Positions 10,212 through 22,811 of a stretch of 64,000 nucleotides of DNA are shown here, piece after piece. How positions within the stretch are numbered: the first letter of the stretch is position 1; each line of letters starts with the position of its first letter. Under the pieces are notes generated by a model, which saw nothing but the letters and a program-made list of their open reading frames with translations, was not told the DNA's origin and did no database searches. The position numbers were made by a program, and so were the translations under genes. Source of the DNA: Sporodiniella umbellata (lineage: Eukaryota; Mucoromycota; Mucoromycetes; Mucorales; Rhizopodaceae); contig JAIXMR010000006.1 in NCBI GenBank assembly GCA_025677835.1, positions 1 to 64,000 of the forward strand, read 5' to 3'.

Positions 10212-11749
10212 ATGGGGAACAGTCAATCGGATATCAAAAGTCGATTTTCATTGTATTCATTACCAAAACACCTGAGGCCTTTGGGAACGAAAAAACTGAA
10301 TAAATTAAAAAAACTAAATAAAGAGTATTGTGCTTCACAGAATCCAACGAGGCAAGAGAGCCAAAAGACAGTTCATTATTTTGGATGTCCAGCAAAACAA
10401 GAGGAACCTGGACCGAGTGGGGCATTTTTATGGTTGAAAGGACGACGATTTTTCAACAAGACATCCCCTTCGTTATTACCCAACGATCAACTCGAATTGG
10501 ACCGAGCGAGAGTTCAGGCTTATATCTTGCGTTGGGCTTTTGGTGGGTAAGCAACTGAAAGGGAATATAAAAAAGGGATGAATGATGGATTGGTTTGTAG
10601 TGTGAGTGCGCCAGTAGAATTAGAAAAAGGAAAGACGGTACTGAACGTAGGGTGAGTTGGGTTCTTTTGATCTAGTTGGGTTCTCATGCTTCTTCTTTGA
10701 TAGTCATGGTCCCGGGATGTGGGTAAGAGAGGAAGAAAAATAAAAGATTGGTTCTTAAACATACGATTTAGCCTGGCCACCATATGATTGATTTAGCGCT
10801 AGACTATCGAGATTCTTACTTTGTGGCGGTAGATGTCTACGATTTATTACCGGACGATTTTGAACAGGAACAAGAAAGGTTAGAGGCAGGGGATGAAGTG
10901 GAAGAAAGAACCTGTTGTCATCCTTTCACGCCTGTCCATCCTCACTTGTCAGTCCAGTTACAGACCATGGCCACACCACCCATGGATCCTAGCGCTTCCA
11001 GCTTCAGTCAAAGCACACATTCGGATACCGTGTTGGAAGAAGAAAGCCTCGGCCAAGAACGGCCTACGAAAAGAACTCTCTTGAAAAACCTAGATTTTTA
11101 CAGACATAACGCGGTGGAAGAAAGATTGCCTTTTGCAGACAACCAATTTGATTTTGTGAAACAACGATTGTCCGTCGCTTCCTTGACTCTCGAAAGTTGG
11201 CAGCATGTTTTGATCGATTTACTGCGTGTCACCAAGCCGGGTGGCTGGATTGGTCTGATGGAAGTGGATTTCTATACAACCAATTTGGGTCCGGTCGGTC
11301 GACAGTTTGAATTACAAAGTAATAAGTACATATGTGTGTGTGTGTGTGTGTGGTATTGACCGCTTGCTGTAGTGATCAAAGTAGCTCAAAGTCAAGGAAT
11401 GGAACCGCAAATGGCACCTCATCTGCGTGAACTTCTTCAGGCCTTAGGACTTGAAGACATTCGACCTCAATCCGTATCGATTCCTTTGGGTGAATGGGGA
11501 ATGGACCTTGGCATGCTCTGGAAAAACAATCTCGAATCGTTTGCGGATTCTGTCGAGCCTTTCATGTGCCAACTGCTGAACCTGACCAATGAGCAATACA
11601 AGGAAAAATGGCGTATTTATTTTGAAGAAGGAAAAGAAACAAAACCTTTTTCCAACGTATATGTGGCGTGGGGTAGAAAACCTCTTGAAGCGCAACCTCC
11701 AGTGGATTGGTCTTTATGTAGTGTATTTAATAAACGTACGCCTACTTGA
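10212..11749 (+). CDS. class I SAM-dependent methyltransferase
   Basis: This is a probable S-adenosylmethionine-dependent methyltransferase of unknown substrate. The N-terminal 112 residues are basic and carry no motif I know. Short exons then give motif I as VLNVGHGPGMW, followed by an acidic strand end (YFVAVDVYDLLPDD), an insert of about 60 residues, and the later motifs EERLPFADNQFDFVKQRL and LLRVTKPGGWIGLMEVDF. These match the Methyltransf_11/25 type common in fungal small-protein or secondary-metabolite methyltransferases. Introns lie after AFGG, within VG/HGPGMW, before PGHHM and at about 11321-11373, the last with a (GT)n run. The start is the ATG at 10212. The substrate cannot be told from the neighbours. 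Confidence 0.8.
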
Positions 11750-11826
11750 TACGGAATTATAAAAAAAAAAAAAAAAGTATAACCTGCGTTTTCTTTATTT
11801 TTTTTTTTTTTTTGTATTTTGGGACA

Positions 11827-12668
11827 ATGACAGAAGAGTGTTCACCTAAACCTACAGCCTTTCGAGCGATTGCACCTTCTATTTCCAACCTACCGTCTTC
11901 ACCCAGCTCTTCTGTTGACATCAAAAAGCGTGGTTGGAAAGATTCAATGGACAGTGCAACAGGTAAGCGGATGACCCGGTAGATAAACAGTGTAAGGGCT
12001 TACGCTGGATAGACAATCAGCATTCAAGACGTAAGGAACAAAATCGAGCAGCGCAAAGAGCCTTTAGAGAACGCAAAGAAAAATATGTCAAAGAGTTGGA
12101 AGACAAGATGGTTCAACTCTGTGCATCGCATGCGTCTGAAGTGGAAGGGTTAAAAAAAGAGAACGAGATGCTTCGTTCGTTGCTGAAATTGAGAGGAGAA
12201 GAAAGCGAGCCATCCAAAGACTGCGTTCGAGACAAGACGGGTATCTCGTTTTGTGAGCGTCTGAGGGAAGAAGTGTGCTCGAATGCCTATAACCAGTTAT
12301 TGACAGAACCCTTGTTTGATTCCCAAGGCTGTCTCAACGAAACAGTGACAGAGCATCCGGTACCGATCGTGACCTCGATGATGAAAAGATCCCGTATATT
12401 TAATCAAATGGAACAGTCGTTATCCGAGTCTTTGCCAGAGATGGAAACGGAGGATGCTGCAGACGATCTGATTTCTTGTGCTGATATCTGGAAAAGATTA
12501 CAAGCCAATCCTTTGTTTGACAAGTTTGATATCGACACGCTCTGTGCGCAATTGAAAACCAAAGCCATGTGTTCACAGTCTGGCCCTATGTTTTCAGAGC
12601 GTGCCATTCGTGGTATCATTCAATCCATCGAAGACAAAGCAAGAGAAAAAGACGCTGATAAGCCATAG
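11827..12668 (+). CDS. AP-1-like bZIP transcription factor (Yap1/Pap1 type)
   Basis: Two exons, 11827-11962 and 12013-12668, encode 263 residues. The basic region RRKEQNRAAQRAFRERKEKY is of the fungal Yap/Pap1 class and is followed by a leucine zipper (VKELEDKMVQL onward). A cysteine pair in FCERLREEVCSN resembles the n-CRD. The C-terminal block CADIWKRLQANPLF plus DIDTLCAQLKTKAMCS matches the c-CRD with its embedded nuclear export signal. In yeasts these cysteines sense peroxide and control nuclear retention, so a redox or stress role is likely here. The protein is shorter than Yap1 because the middle is reduced. Confidence 0.88.
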
Positions 12669-12675
12669 CCAACAT

Positions 12676-12714
<39 letters not shown>

Positions 12715-12982
12715 GTCTCTGTTCTTACTACATTTCATCCTTCATCCAAAATAAACTACCTCTTGTGCATACAAACACCCTCCCATAGAAGACAATCGAC
12801 CGTTTTCTTTGTCGAGAAAAGGCTCTGTGACGTCACTCCCAGCACCAAAGACAAGCGATAGGAACTGGGCTTAAAATAAAGAATCACACTTCTAGATATG
12901 AGGCATTATTTTTTTTTTTTTGATTATTTTTTTGTTTTTTTCCTTCTCTTTCAATTTCTTTTTTTTTTTAGAGTGTGAAACC
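12669..12982. other. spacer with CA/TA repeat and promoter of the kinase gene
   Basis: A (CA)n(TA)n tract occupies about 12675-12713. A palindromic TGACGTCA lies at 12828-12835 and T runs at 12907-12970 precede the next ATG. No gene is seen. Confidence 0.6.
12828..12835. promoter_or_regulatory. CRE/ATF palindrome upstream of CaMK gene
   Basis: The sequence TGACGTCA is the perfect 8-bp CRE bound by ATF/CREB-type bZIP dimers. It lies 148 bp before the kinase ATG and 160 bp after the bZIP stop codon. Function is inferred from the motif and position only. Confidence 0.4.
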
Positions 12983-14501
<1,519 letters not shown>

Positions 14502-14541
14502 TATAATCAAAAAAAAAAAATAAAGAAACGAAAGGTTGGTT

Positions 14542-14730
14542 TTAACAATGTTTATATTCAAGAATGGGTCCACCCATTTCAGTTACTTCTGCCAGAGTAC
14601 ATTTTAGATCAAATACTTTGGCCAAAACGATTTTATAAATTTTTTGGACGTTAATCGATTCTGCTGTAGAACAGAAAATAAGGGGTGCTTTCATCACACG
14701 AGAATATTTACGAGCCTAGAGAAGGATGAC

Positions 14731-14776
<46 letters not shown>

Positions 14777-15477
14777 TTTTTAAAAAAAAGGGACATTGTT
14801 TTTACTTGTCTTGTAATCTCTTCTTGTTTATCACTGGACAAGTTGACAAAAGCATCATATTTCGTGCCTACCAAAAGTGGAACAGCACACTAAACAAAAA
14901 AAAGTGAACAAAGAAACCCTCGGGACTTGCTCATTTTTACCCTATTGATCCCTCTCACCTGTCTATACCAATCTCTCAAGTTATTCAAGGTATTCAGTCT
15001 AGAAAGATCAAAAGTAAAAAGAATAGCCACAGCGTCATTACACACCAAAGGTAACATACTTGCAAATTGTTTTTGTCCTAATGAAAAAGAAAAGGGTTGG
15101 CTCTTGGCTATCTCTCTTTCTTTATTACCACCCAAATCCCAAATACTAAAAGTGATTTCCATTTGTCGAATGAGGATTGTTTTATCCATAAAGTTGACAC
15201 CTAATACGTGTTGGTTAACACGATTTGTATCTCTCTTATACAAGTGTATGTAGAGAAAACCTAAGGTTTGAGTATACTCTGGATCGTAGGCACCCTCAGC
15301 ATATTTTATCATTAAGCTTGTCTTTCCAATCTGTGTATCGCCCACAATCCCCATCTTTAATATGACACTAAACAGAACGTTTAGGTGGAAAACAAGTACG
15401 TTTTGATTTTGAATGTACCTTGTGCCTGGTTGAGGAGGATCCGTAGGGGGAATCATCGATTGTTCATGAAAAGTCAT
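14542..15477 (-). CDS. SPG1: Septum-promoting GTPase Spg1/Tem1
   Basis: Spg1/Tem1 is the Ras-like GTPase that triggers the septation initiation/mitotic exit network at the spindle pole. The protein reads [61 protein letters not shown] and a C-terminal [20 protein letters not shown], all diagnostic of this family. At least four introns are needed, after PQPGT, TLG, DLGG and ITRQ. The last contains a long ATT trinucleotide run (14732-14775). The start ATG at 15477 gives a short proline-rich N-terminal leader, and the stop TAA is at 14544-14542. Confidence 0.9.
14732..14775. repeat. ATT trinucleotide microsatellite in SPG1 intron
   Basis: About 14 ATT/TTA units lie in the last intron of the minus-strand SPG1 gene and end in a T7A8 block. 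Confidence 0.9.
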
Positions 15478-15592
15478 GTTTCTATAGAAAAAAGAAAAAG
15501 GAAAAAAAAAAAAAAAAAGAGAGAGAACGTGTTTATTTAGACCGAAAGAAACAATGAAAACAAGATAAAGAATTCTTTGCTAAAACACGGAC

Positions 15593-17186
15593 TCAGATAA
15601 AACCTGTTCTTCTGCCAATCGCCATCATCACCGACACATAGACCATCATGCCCATAATGATCCAAAAGAACCAAGTAAGGTCTGTGTTGGACTTTCCGGG
15701 CACAGTGACGTTCATACCAAATAGACCGCCGATCAGGTTCTAAAACAAGAGTCAAAAAAAAAAAAAAAAAAAAAAGAAAGGAAGGATCGATGGCTTACCA
15801 GAGGTACGATAATAGTGGCAAAAAAAGTAAGGCGATTGATCACCTCGTTTGTCATATTACCAGCCTGAGAGAGTTCGATGGTGATCTGACCAAGGTAGTT
15901 CCGATGGGCACGACCGAGAATAGAGTCGTAATGGTTTGCGTTCTGTAACATGGTAAGGATATGATCCTGAATATCACCCAAATAGAGCGTAACTTCGTGG
16001 TGGGTTTTGGCCTGGTAGAGTCCTGTGGGTCGAATGTCTTTCTCGCTGTAACGTTTGATCAAGCTTCGGAGTACGTCTGCTTTGGAACCCAGGAGGCGGA
16101 TGAGCTGCATGACTGTCTTTCGACTGCTGCCAATCCGTCGAAGCATGTCGTTTTGCTCAGAGCCGTTAAGGACCAAGACCAGATCATCAATCGAGTCTAC
16201 TTCCAGTTCGGTATGTTGAAGAATGGGTGCAAATCCATCCGTAATGCTATCAATCAACGCATAGTTGACCCATTCGGGCGTGACTTGAATGAAATCCTTG
16301 AGTTGATGGATACGCCGTCGTACGTTCTGTGGATGGGGTACGTCCTGGAATCGAAACTAGTTTCCCACCCAGTGTCCTTTTTTTTTAGCCTTCCTTCTCT
16401 CTACATACACTAACTTACCGTCAAAATGCCATCTTTAAACACAAGAATGTAAAAGTTGATGGCTTCCAAATAACGTGGACTGTTAAGATCTTGATCAAAC
16501 GTACGGAAACTGACAAACACATAACGTTGAAAGATTTCACATTTCTCTCGAGATTCCTGCGCTTGAATATCCTCCGTTGTCAATGGATGGATTCGAAAGA
16601 TCTAACATGATCAGTTCCCCACACCCAAAGCATTTATCTATCTATTTTACCTTACTGATCTGCCTCATTTCATCATCGGTCGGTGCCAGGATATCAAGCC
16701 ACCAATTGGCAGTATCTATCAACAGCCTGGCTACCTGAGTATCGGCATAACGCATGGTCAAAAGTGTCTTGAGTGATCGATTTTCAAGTGAGCCTAGCTC
16801 AGCAGAATAAAAAGTGTACCGGTTCAGGTTGGGATCCATCGAGTACGGATTCTAATCAAACAAAAGACGTAAGGCTGGCTTTCTAAGGCGTAAAGTGATC
16901 TTACTCGAACATTTTCACCATACAAACTAAGTCTTCGTTTGTCAGGTTCGCCATGCTCTAGCCAATCTTCCAACACAGGCTCTTTCAAGGCCAATGTCAG
17001 TGCCGCTCTGTCGATCGTCTGCCTAGGGTCATCCTCATAAGGATAACAGATCTCTACAGCCTTTGTCTTGCTCGATGGCTCTACCGTTCGATCTTTTAAT
17101 CCAATCGTTGTTTCCATGTTCAAGATATAATCCCTTGAACCTACTGAGTCTTGCCTTGGCCTCAAAGGGTGAACATGATCTTCCAT
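15593..17186 (-). CDS. CorA-like Mg2+ transporter
   Basis: This is a membrane magnesium channel/transporter of the CorA superfamily. Exons read from ATG at 17186 through NPYSMDPNLNRYTFYS, IHPLTTEDIQAQESREKCE and PEWVNYAMIDSITDGFAPIL to two C-terminal helices. The signature GMN is present in LIGGLFGMNVTVPG between TM1 and TM2, and the cytosolic part is long and helical as in CorA funnels. Introns lie at about 16824-16908, 16602-16657, 16385-16420 and 15740-15800. The N-terminal 90 residues resemble fungal plasma-membrane or vacuolar CorA proteins (Alr1/Mnr2 group) more than mitochondrial Mrs2, but I cannot settle the location. Confidence 0.88.
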
Positions 17187-17371
17187 TCTCTCTCTCTCTC
17201 TCTCTCTCTTTTTCTTCTTTTTCTCTCTCTCTCTTTTTCTTCTTTTTCTCTCTCTCTCTTTTGTCTTCTAACCGTTGGTTTCTATTTCATAAAGAAACAG
17301 TCGATAACAAACAGGTAGGCTACAATCTCGAGGATCAAAAGTGTCTCGCTTTCTAAATTAAAATATAAATA

Positions 17372-17413
<42 letters not shown>

Positions 17414-17521
17414 TTCTATTTTGATTTAAATATCCTAGAATGTATGTGACACGCTTTTTCTTAAATAGGATTTTCCCCCCTCACCAATCGCAGTCTTGTC
17501 CCACACATGCGCTATTTTTTG

Positions 17522-17552
<31 letters not shown>

Positions 17553-17781
17553 CCAAAAGAGTGGAGAAAGTATACGTTGATTGAAAAGGAGGAGGCTATA
17601 GAAGATTTTGGTACTGTCTTTTTTTGTTTGTTTGTTTGGTTCGTTGTGTACTGCTTTTTCTCAATGAACATCCCATCACCAGCTGTGTTTTGAACCGCTC
17701 AAGGTGTGGCCTGTAGCGCGGACTCTTAACGCGATCCACTCTATTTTTTTTTTTTTTTTTTTTCAATTGTTTGCTTACAGA
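17187..17781. other. spacer with polypyrimidine tract, A36 run and a possible uORF
   Basis: Bases 17187-17262 are a CT-rich tract directly upstream of the CorA start. An A run of 36 lies at 17373-17408, and T runs at 17521-17549 and about 17742-17763. An ATG at 17550 opens a 47-codon frame that could be a uORF or unspliced leader of the next gene; it does not join in frame to it. No other gene is seen. Confidence 0.5.
17373..17408 (+). repeat. A36 homopolymer in spacer
   Basis: This is the longest homopolymer noticed in the window, in the spacer between the CorA and PRKRIP1-like genes. Confidence 0.9.
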
Positions 17782-18296
17782 ATGCCAGAAAAAGGAAACA
17801 ACCGATACAATCTAACAGCTGCTCAAGTTCAACAAAAGGAACTTGACCGTTTATTTCAGAAAATAGATAAACCCATTCCCATGCCGACCGTTTCTCAAGA
17901 TGGATCTCCTATTGTAGCACCACCTAAAGATTTCGTTCGCAACGTGTCGGGTAAGAGCACACCCTGTGTGGAAAGAGGCACTTGTTGAAGTATTCGGTTA
18001 GGTTCAAGTGCAGGTGCTGGCAGTGGTGACTTTCATGTCTATCGAGCGCAGAGAAGAAGAGAATACGCACGGATGAAGACAATGGAGGATCAAGAAAAAC
18101 AAGTACAGTTTTTTTTTCTAACCCCCATGCCTATTGATTTTCTTTTGATCTCTAGGAAAAGATCCACGATGAATATCAGTTGAAACTCGCTCGTTTACGT
18201 GAACAGGATGAAGAACGTACAGCCAAAAAGCGAGCCAAACGTCAAAAGAGAAACAATAACAAAAAGAAAAAAGTAGAAACACAAGAACCGAAATAA
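17782..18296 (+). CDS. PRKRIP1-like spliceosome protein
   Basis: PRKRIP1 is a small basic helical protein that bridges components of catalytic spliceosomes. Three exons give a protein of about 135 residues. The N-terminal half carries KELDRLFQKIDKPIPMP and PPKDFVRNV, followed by the highly conserved GSSAGAGSGDFHVYRAQRRR across the first intron. The C-terminus is a charged helix ending in a Lys/Arg-rich nuclear-type tail. It lacks the Ser-rich acidic tail of animal homologues. The gene is convergent with the ANK-DIL gene across a dinucleotide repeat. Confidence 0.85.
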
Positions 18297-18353
18297 ATAA
18301 AACACGCCATCTCCCAAAGAAAAGAAAAAAGAGGAAAAAGATCCAACCGCCTG

Positions 18354-18375
18354 CTTATATATATATATATGTGTA

Positions 18376-18408
<33 letters not shown>

Positions 18409-18429
18409 TTGTGTGTGTGTGTGTGTGTT
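18354..18429. repeat. (AT)n-(GT)n microsatellite between convergent genes
   Basis: An AT tract at about 18356-18370 passes into an interrupted GT tract that runs to the stop codon region of the minus-strand gene at 18428. It occupies nearly the whole spacer between two convergent stop codons. Confidence 0.85.
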
Positions 18430-20315
18430 ATTTTGATTTATTCAAGTGAGCCATGGCTTCTGGCGGTATGGTAGGCGTGAGGTGATCATGTACAAAAGCT
18501 AGTTGAGCGGTGGTAGGAATGGAAAAAGGAAGCATACGACGTGAATCCTTGATTGCTTCTTGTTCTTTTACTTTTTCAGATGGGTTTCCAAACGGCTGTA
18601 TTATTCTGGGCTCGTTGGCTTCGTAGCGGTAGTTGAGAATGCAACGATGGATCTCTGGTGGGTTCAACGCGTCAAAGGCTTCGATAGCTTCAGGCGAATC
18701 AAGTTGGGAGACACATTGAAGGAACTGAACGAGCTGGATGACAGGTGTGAGGTAGGTGAGTAAAGTGAGAGGTAACTGGCCATGTCGGATCCACTCCTCC
18801 AGTACGCTGAGGTTCATTCTGAGCTGGATAGCCTTGGATCGAGAAAGGTACTTTTTTTGCGTCAGGATCCGATTGAAGCTCTCGCAGGACACAAAATGGA
18901 AAAATTGAGCCAAAGCCTGGAGAACGATCGATGGGTGTACCTCATAGCCTTCCAACACACAGACGAGACGCGACAAAAGACGGGTGAGGGTCTCGGGCGA
19001 AGGTAGGTTGGGATTTGGAAACTCTCCTGAGTTACGCTGTACACCCGGGACCTTGGGCTTTTTACGAAAGAACCAAGAAGACCAGTCATTGGCAACGTGG
19101 GTGGCTTCCATGCCCAGGAGAGGGTCGACAAACTCCAGTAGGGCCGGCTCTAGAATGGCTGTCAGCCTTTTTTCTGTATCCTGTACGATGTAGACGTAGC
19201 TTTCGGAGATCAACTCAGACAGAGAGAGTTGACTCTGCGCCGTGGCAGTCACCAAACGCTGATCTTTTTTGAGGCAGTAGAGTAGCCGGGTCATGTTACT
19301 CAGCCAATAGGCAAGCCGAGAGACGTTCTCTGTGTTGGCCTAAAAAAAAAAAAAAAAAAAAAAAATGAGAAAAAGAAAAAAAAAAAAAAAAAGCCAGAAG
19401 CATTGTTGACCTGGATAGAAACCTGGATACGTTCAAGCGCTTGTTGTATTACCCGTTCAGCCAGTCCCAGGTAGTGATGTGCAAACCGAGCACAGAGAAA
19501 AATCACATGCGCTGGTAAAAACACTGGGTGTGCCTCCATCGCACCCTCCTGACTGATCGTGTCCAGAATCAAGGGCAGATCGTCTGCCACAAACACAAAC
19601 ATCTGATCTGGTCTACATTGAGCCCAGTCAAATTTCACATTCTGCTGATACGCTTCCTTTAGCCTCGACCGATGTTCATTGTCTGCGTCCAGCCACGCCT
19701 TAGCGCCAGGCGTCTTTGCTCCCAGACTTTCGGATGGCATCCATTCCAGCACGCTCGATGCTAGGCTGGGGATGCCCGCCAACATCCCAGCCATCGTATC
19801 GTGCTTGACAAAGTCAAAGACCGTTCTTCCCCTGGCTGACCGCGTCTGTGCATCGGCGCCATGCTCCAGTAAGCATTTGGCCATCAGCGCGTGATGGTTG
19901 GTGGTCGCCCACATCAATGGGGTCCATCCGCCTAGGCTGTCAAGGTCAATCCTCGTTTATTGTTTTTTTGTTTTTGTTTTTTTTTTTGTCATTGTTCTTT
20001 ACGTGCGTCCTGAACATCCACCTTGGCTCCTGCTGCGATCAATGCCTGGGCTATCTCCAGCTTACCAAAGCAGGCAGCGTAAATCAGAGGCGTATTGCCT
20101 TCATCGTCCTGGGCATCGATATCAATACAAGAGCGCATGGTATAGAGCCATCTCGCTACCGCCTCTCGATCGCCCTGAGCTACCGATTGTTGAAAGAGCA
20201 CTGTGGCCGGGCTGGTGTCACCCTGTGTTCTGTGAATCGCTGGCGGGCTGCTAAGATAGCGAGAAAGCTGACGTTGGCTTTCTGCAATACACCTAGACAT
20301 CTCATCGTAACTCAT
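18428..20315 (-). CDS. ankyrin-repeat protein with dilute (DIL) domain
   Basis: From ATG at 20315 the protein reads MSYDEMSRC, then ankyrin repeats (DAQDDEGNTPLIYAACFGKL, TPLMWATTNHHALMAKCLLE), then a long helical region. That region has the features of the DIL domain of class V myosins and afadin: PAHVIFLCARFAHHY, SRLAYWLSNMTRLLYCL and LTYLTPVIQLVQFLQC. Such ANK-DIL proteins occur in many fungi, and a role in vesicle or polarity functions is inferred. Introns lie at about 19935-19997 and 19340-19407, the latter with long A runs. An upstream exon starting at 20587 could splice in frame, but it would overlap the divergent gene's start, so the shorter start is preferred. Confidence 0.78.
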
Positions 20316-20534
20316 CCCTTCGTCCTTAACATACATCCAGAAACAATCAAAGAATAAAAAGAAAAGCAAGCCAAGTTTGAAACTGGCTGTCTGTCTGTAC
20401 CTTGATTTTTTTCTGGGTCGGAGTTGGCGTCCAGGGAGCGTTCAGATCCCGCCGCCTTTCTTTTTTCTCTCTCTCTCTCTCTCTTTTTTTTTTTTTTTTT
20501 TTTTTTTTCTTCTTCTGCCTTGGTTTTTAACCTG

Positions 20535-22551
20535 ATGACCACCGTGCTTGAGTTTTGTACGCCTGCCGTTCCAGGTGAGACGCACAAATACTATGGCTTA
20601 TCCCATAACAAGTTTATCAAACTACCCCTCGCAATGCCTACACTGACTACGGCAACACCTGTCATCGTTCGACAGAACCGGTCTCAGGAACAGAAAACGA
20701 TTCGATCGGTCGCTTTGGCAGGCAACTTGCCCCTGTTTAAGAAATTCTTGCAGATTGTACCGGATCCTCTAAAAGCAGTCAACGATGCTCATCCCGCCAC
20801 AGGTTGGACCTGTCTTCATTTCGCTGCATCTCGCGGTCATTTAAACATTGTTCAGTTACTTATTGAGGAATTCGCTGTACGTGTGGATTCGGTGGATAAA
20901 GAAGGCGAGGTAGACTTTTTTTTTTAAAAAAAAAAACAACATTCTTAGGATCAAGTTTGATAGACGGCTCTGTTAAAAGCGGCTTATAACGGTCATTATT
21001 CGGTCGTTCATTATCTTTTGGAAAGCAACGCCAACTTACACCATAAAGATAAAGATGGTTGGACAGCACTTCATAACGCTTGCTCCCGAGGTTATTTTAG
21101 AATCGCTCGGCTGTTGATCGAAAGAAACGCCAAAGTAGACGTAAAGAGCAAGATGGGTCACACACCGTTGAGTAAGGCTCCGTTTGATGATGAATGTGAG
21201 TATTTACATTTTTTTTTGGGGGGAATGATTAGTCAATGCTGCCTCCAAAGGCTATATGAGTATTGTGGAATATCTCTTGGATGAAGGACATGCAAACCCT
21301 TTATTGAAGAACAATTTCGGCGAGGCTGCTTACGATGTGAGTGCGGCGGCAGGTGAATCTTATATTTGTGAATTACTTGAAAGAGCAGGTCGTAAATGGT
21401 GGCATCTTCAGCGTACAGAAGGTAAAAAAAAAAAAAAAAAAAAAAAAAAAGCAAAAAAACACGCCAGCCTTTGTTGATTGATCTATTCCAAAGGTATTTT
21501 GAATCCAAGCAATAAGCGTGCGTCGATGTTTGGTGCAACTTACGACCTTCAAGAGTTCCATGTGACGATGATTGTGATCTTGCATGAAAACGAACGCTCT
21601 ACCTCACTCCTGGGTCTGTCCCGGCCTCAGTTCAGTGAGAATTATTTAACCAAGAGCGACGCTCGAGGTCCTTGGTCTCTTCACCCTACAGGAGAACCCA
21701 AGACAAAGGAGATGGTATCTTTGCCCGAAACCGTCACGCATAATCACCGCATCTCCACACTCTCCCATTGGTTTTGGCTTACGGATTGGGATATTGACTA
21801 TAGCAATCCGCGGGTCGATCCCACCTCGGGTTGGCAGTACGCTCGCTCCTTTGACGACGAGGAAGCCCTCTGGACCCCGGTGGCGCCTACCAGCGGGTAT
21901 GCCTGGGTCAGACGTAGACGCTGGGTGCGCGTCATGAAAAGAAGGATGGATCTCACCAAAGGAAGCCATCATGGCGAACACATCGCCATGCTTGACAGCG
22001 AGGAAGAAGAAGAAGAAGAAGAAGAGCCCGACTATCTGTTTGAAGCAGAGACGATCGTTCAATCGGTCCATTCGGATATACCCGACGCAGAAGCTGAAAA
22101 GCTATTGAAAGAAAACATGGATAAATATCAAGAAGCCATCGTTGTTTTATCTAACGCTCTCCAAGGCGACGAGAACGAATTCAGAAAAAATCAGGCTACG
22201 ACTCTGATCAAGTCTTATATGACCCAGGTGGAAAAAATAAGTGGCCAGATAGAAACCGCCATCAGCCATGGCTGGTCCGACTGGAGCTCGAATGGAAAAA
22301 ACCTTTGGGAATCTGACAAACATGTCAAAACCTGTAGAGCGTGCGATAAAAAGTTTGGTTTCTTACTAAGACGTCACCACTGCCGAAAATGTGGCACAAT
22401 CGTATGTGATCGATGCTCTTCTTGGAAAATTTTCCTCAAACCCAACGAAATCTTACAAGACCCTCAAGCTCTCCCTGAACCTTCTGATCTTCTTGCCGCA
22501 CGTCCCCAACGGGTCTGTGAAAAATGTTATAGCCAAAGAGCCGTTTTTTGA
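20535..22551 (+). CDS. ankyrin-DysF-FYVE protein
   Basis: The N-terminus has about four ankyrin repeats (WTCLHFAASRGHLNIVQLLI, DGWTALHNACSRGYFRIARL and others), interrupted by introns at about 20910-20966, 21196-21232 and 21421-21494. Next comes a DysF (peroxin/dysferlin) unit, WFWLTDWDIDYSNPRVD and YAWVRRRRWVRV, then an acidic E-run and a coiled region. The C-terminus is a FYVE finger with the canonical RRHHCRKCG motif, paired cysteines and a final CEKCYS, expected to bind PI3P on endosomes. The architecture predicts a membrane-contact or endosomal adaptor. It is divergent from the ANK-DIL gene with 219 bp between start codons. No orthologue name is assigned. Confidence 0.85.
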
Positions 22552-22718
22552 AATCCCCTCCCTCAAAAAAAAAAAAAAAAAGGCTTTCAATACCAAATAA
22601 AAGTGTATCTCGGATCAAGCGATTGGTTAGGGAAAGAGACAGTGCCACTTTTTCAACAACAACAACAACAACAAAAAAGAAAAATAACATGTCAAGTGGC
22701 TCAGCAATCCTTTATTTT

Positions 22719-22719
<1 letters not shown>

Positions 22720-22762
<43 letters not shown>

Positions 22763-22786
22763 AGAAAAAAAAAAAAAAAAAAAAAA
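22720..22786. repeat. (GA)n followed by poly-A
   Basis: A GA dinucleotide tract at 22720-22758 passes into A-rich sequence up to about 22786, between the convergent FYVE and eIF3h genes. Confidence 0.85.
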
Positions 22787-22811
22787 AAGGTGGAAAAGAA
22801 AAGAGGAAAAC

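Noticed and set aside
17690..17745. tRNA-like or Pol III-like segment: a CGCG...CGCG stem around CTCTTAA followed by a long T run
   Set aside because: There is no acceptor stem, T-arm or B-box. The A-box-like region is degenerate, and the T run is one of dozens in the window.
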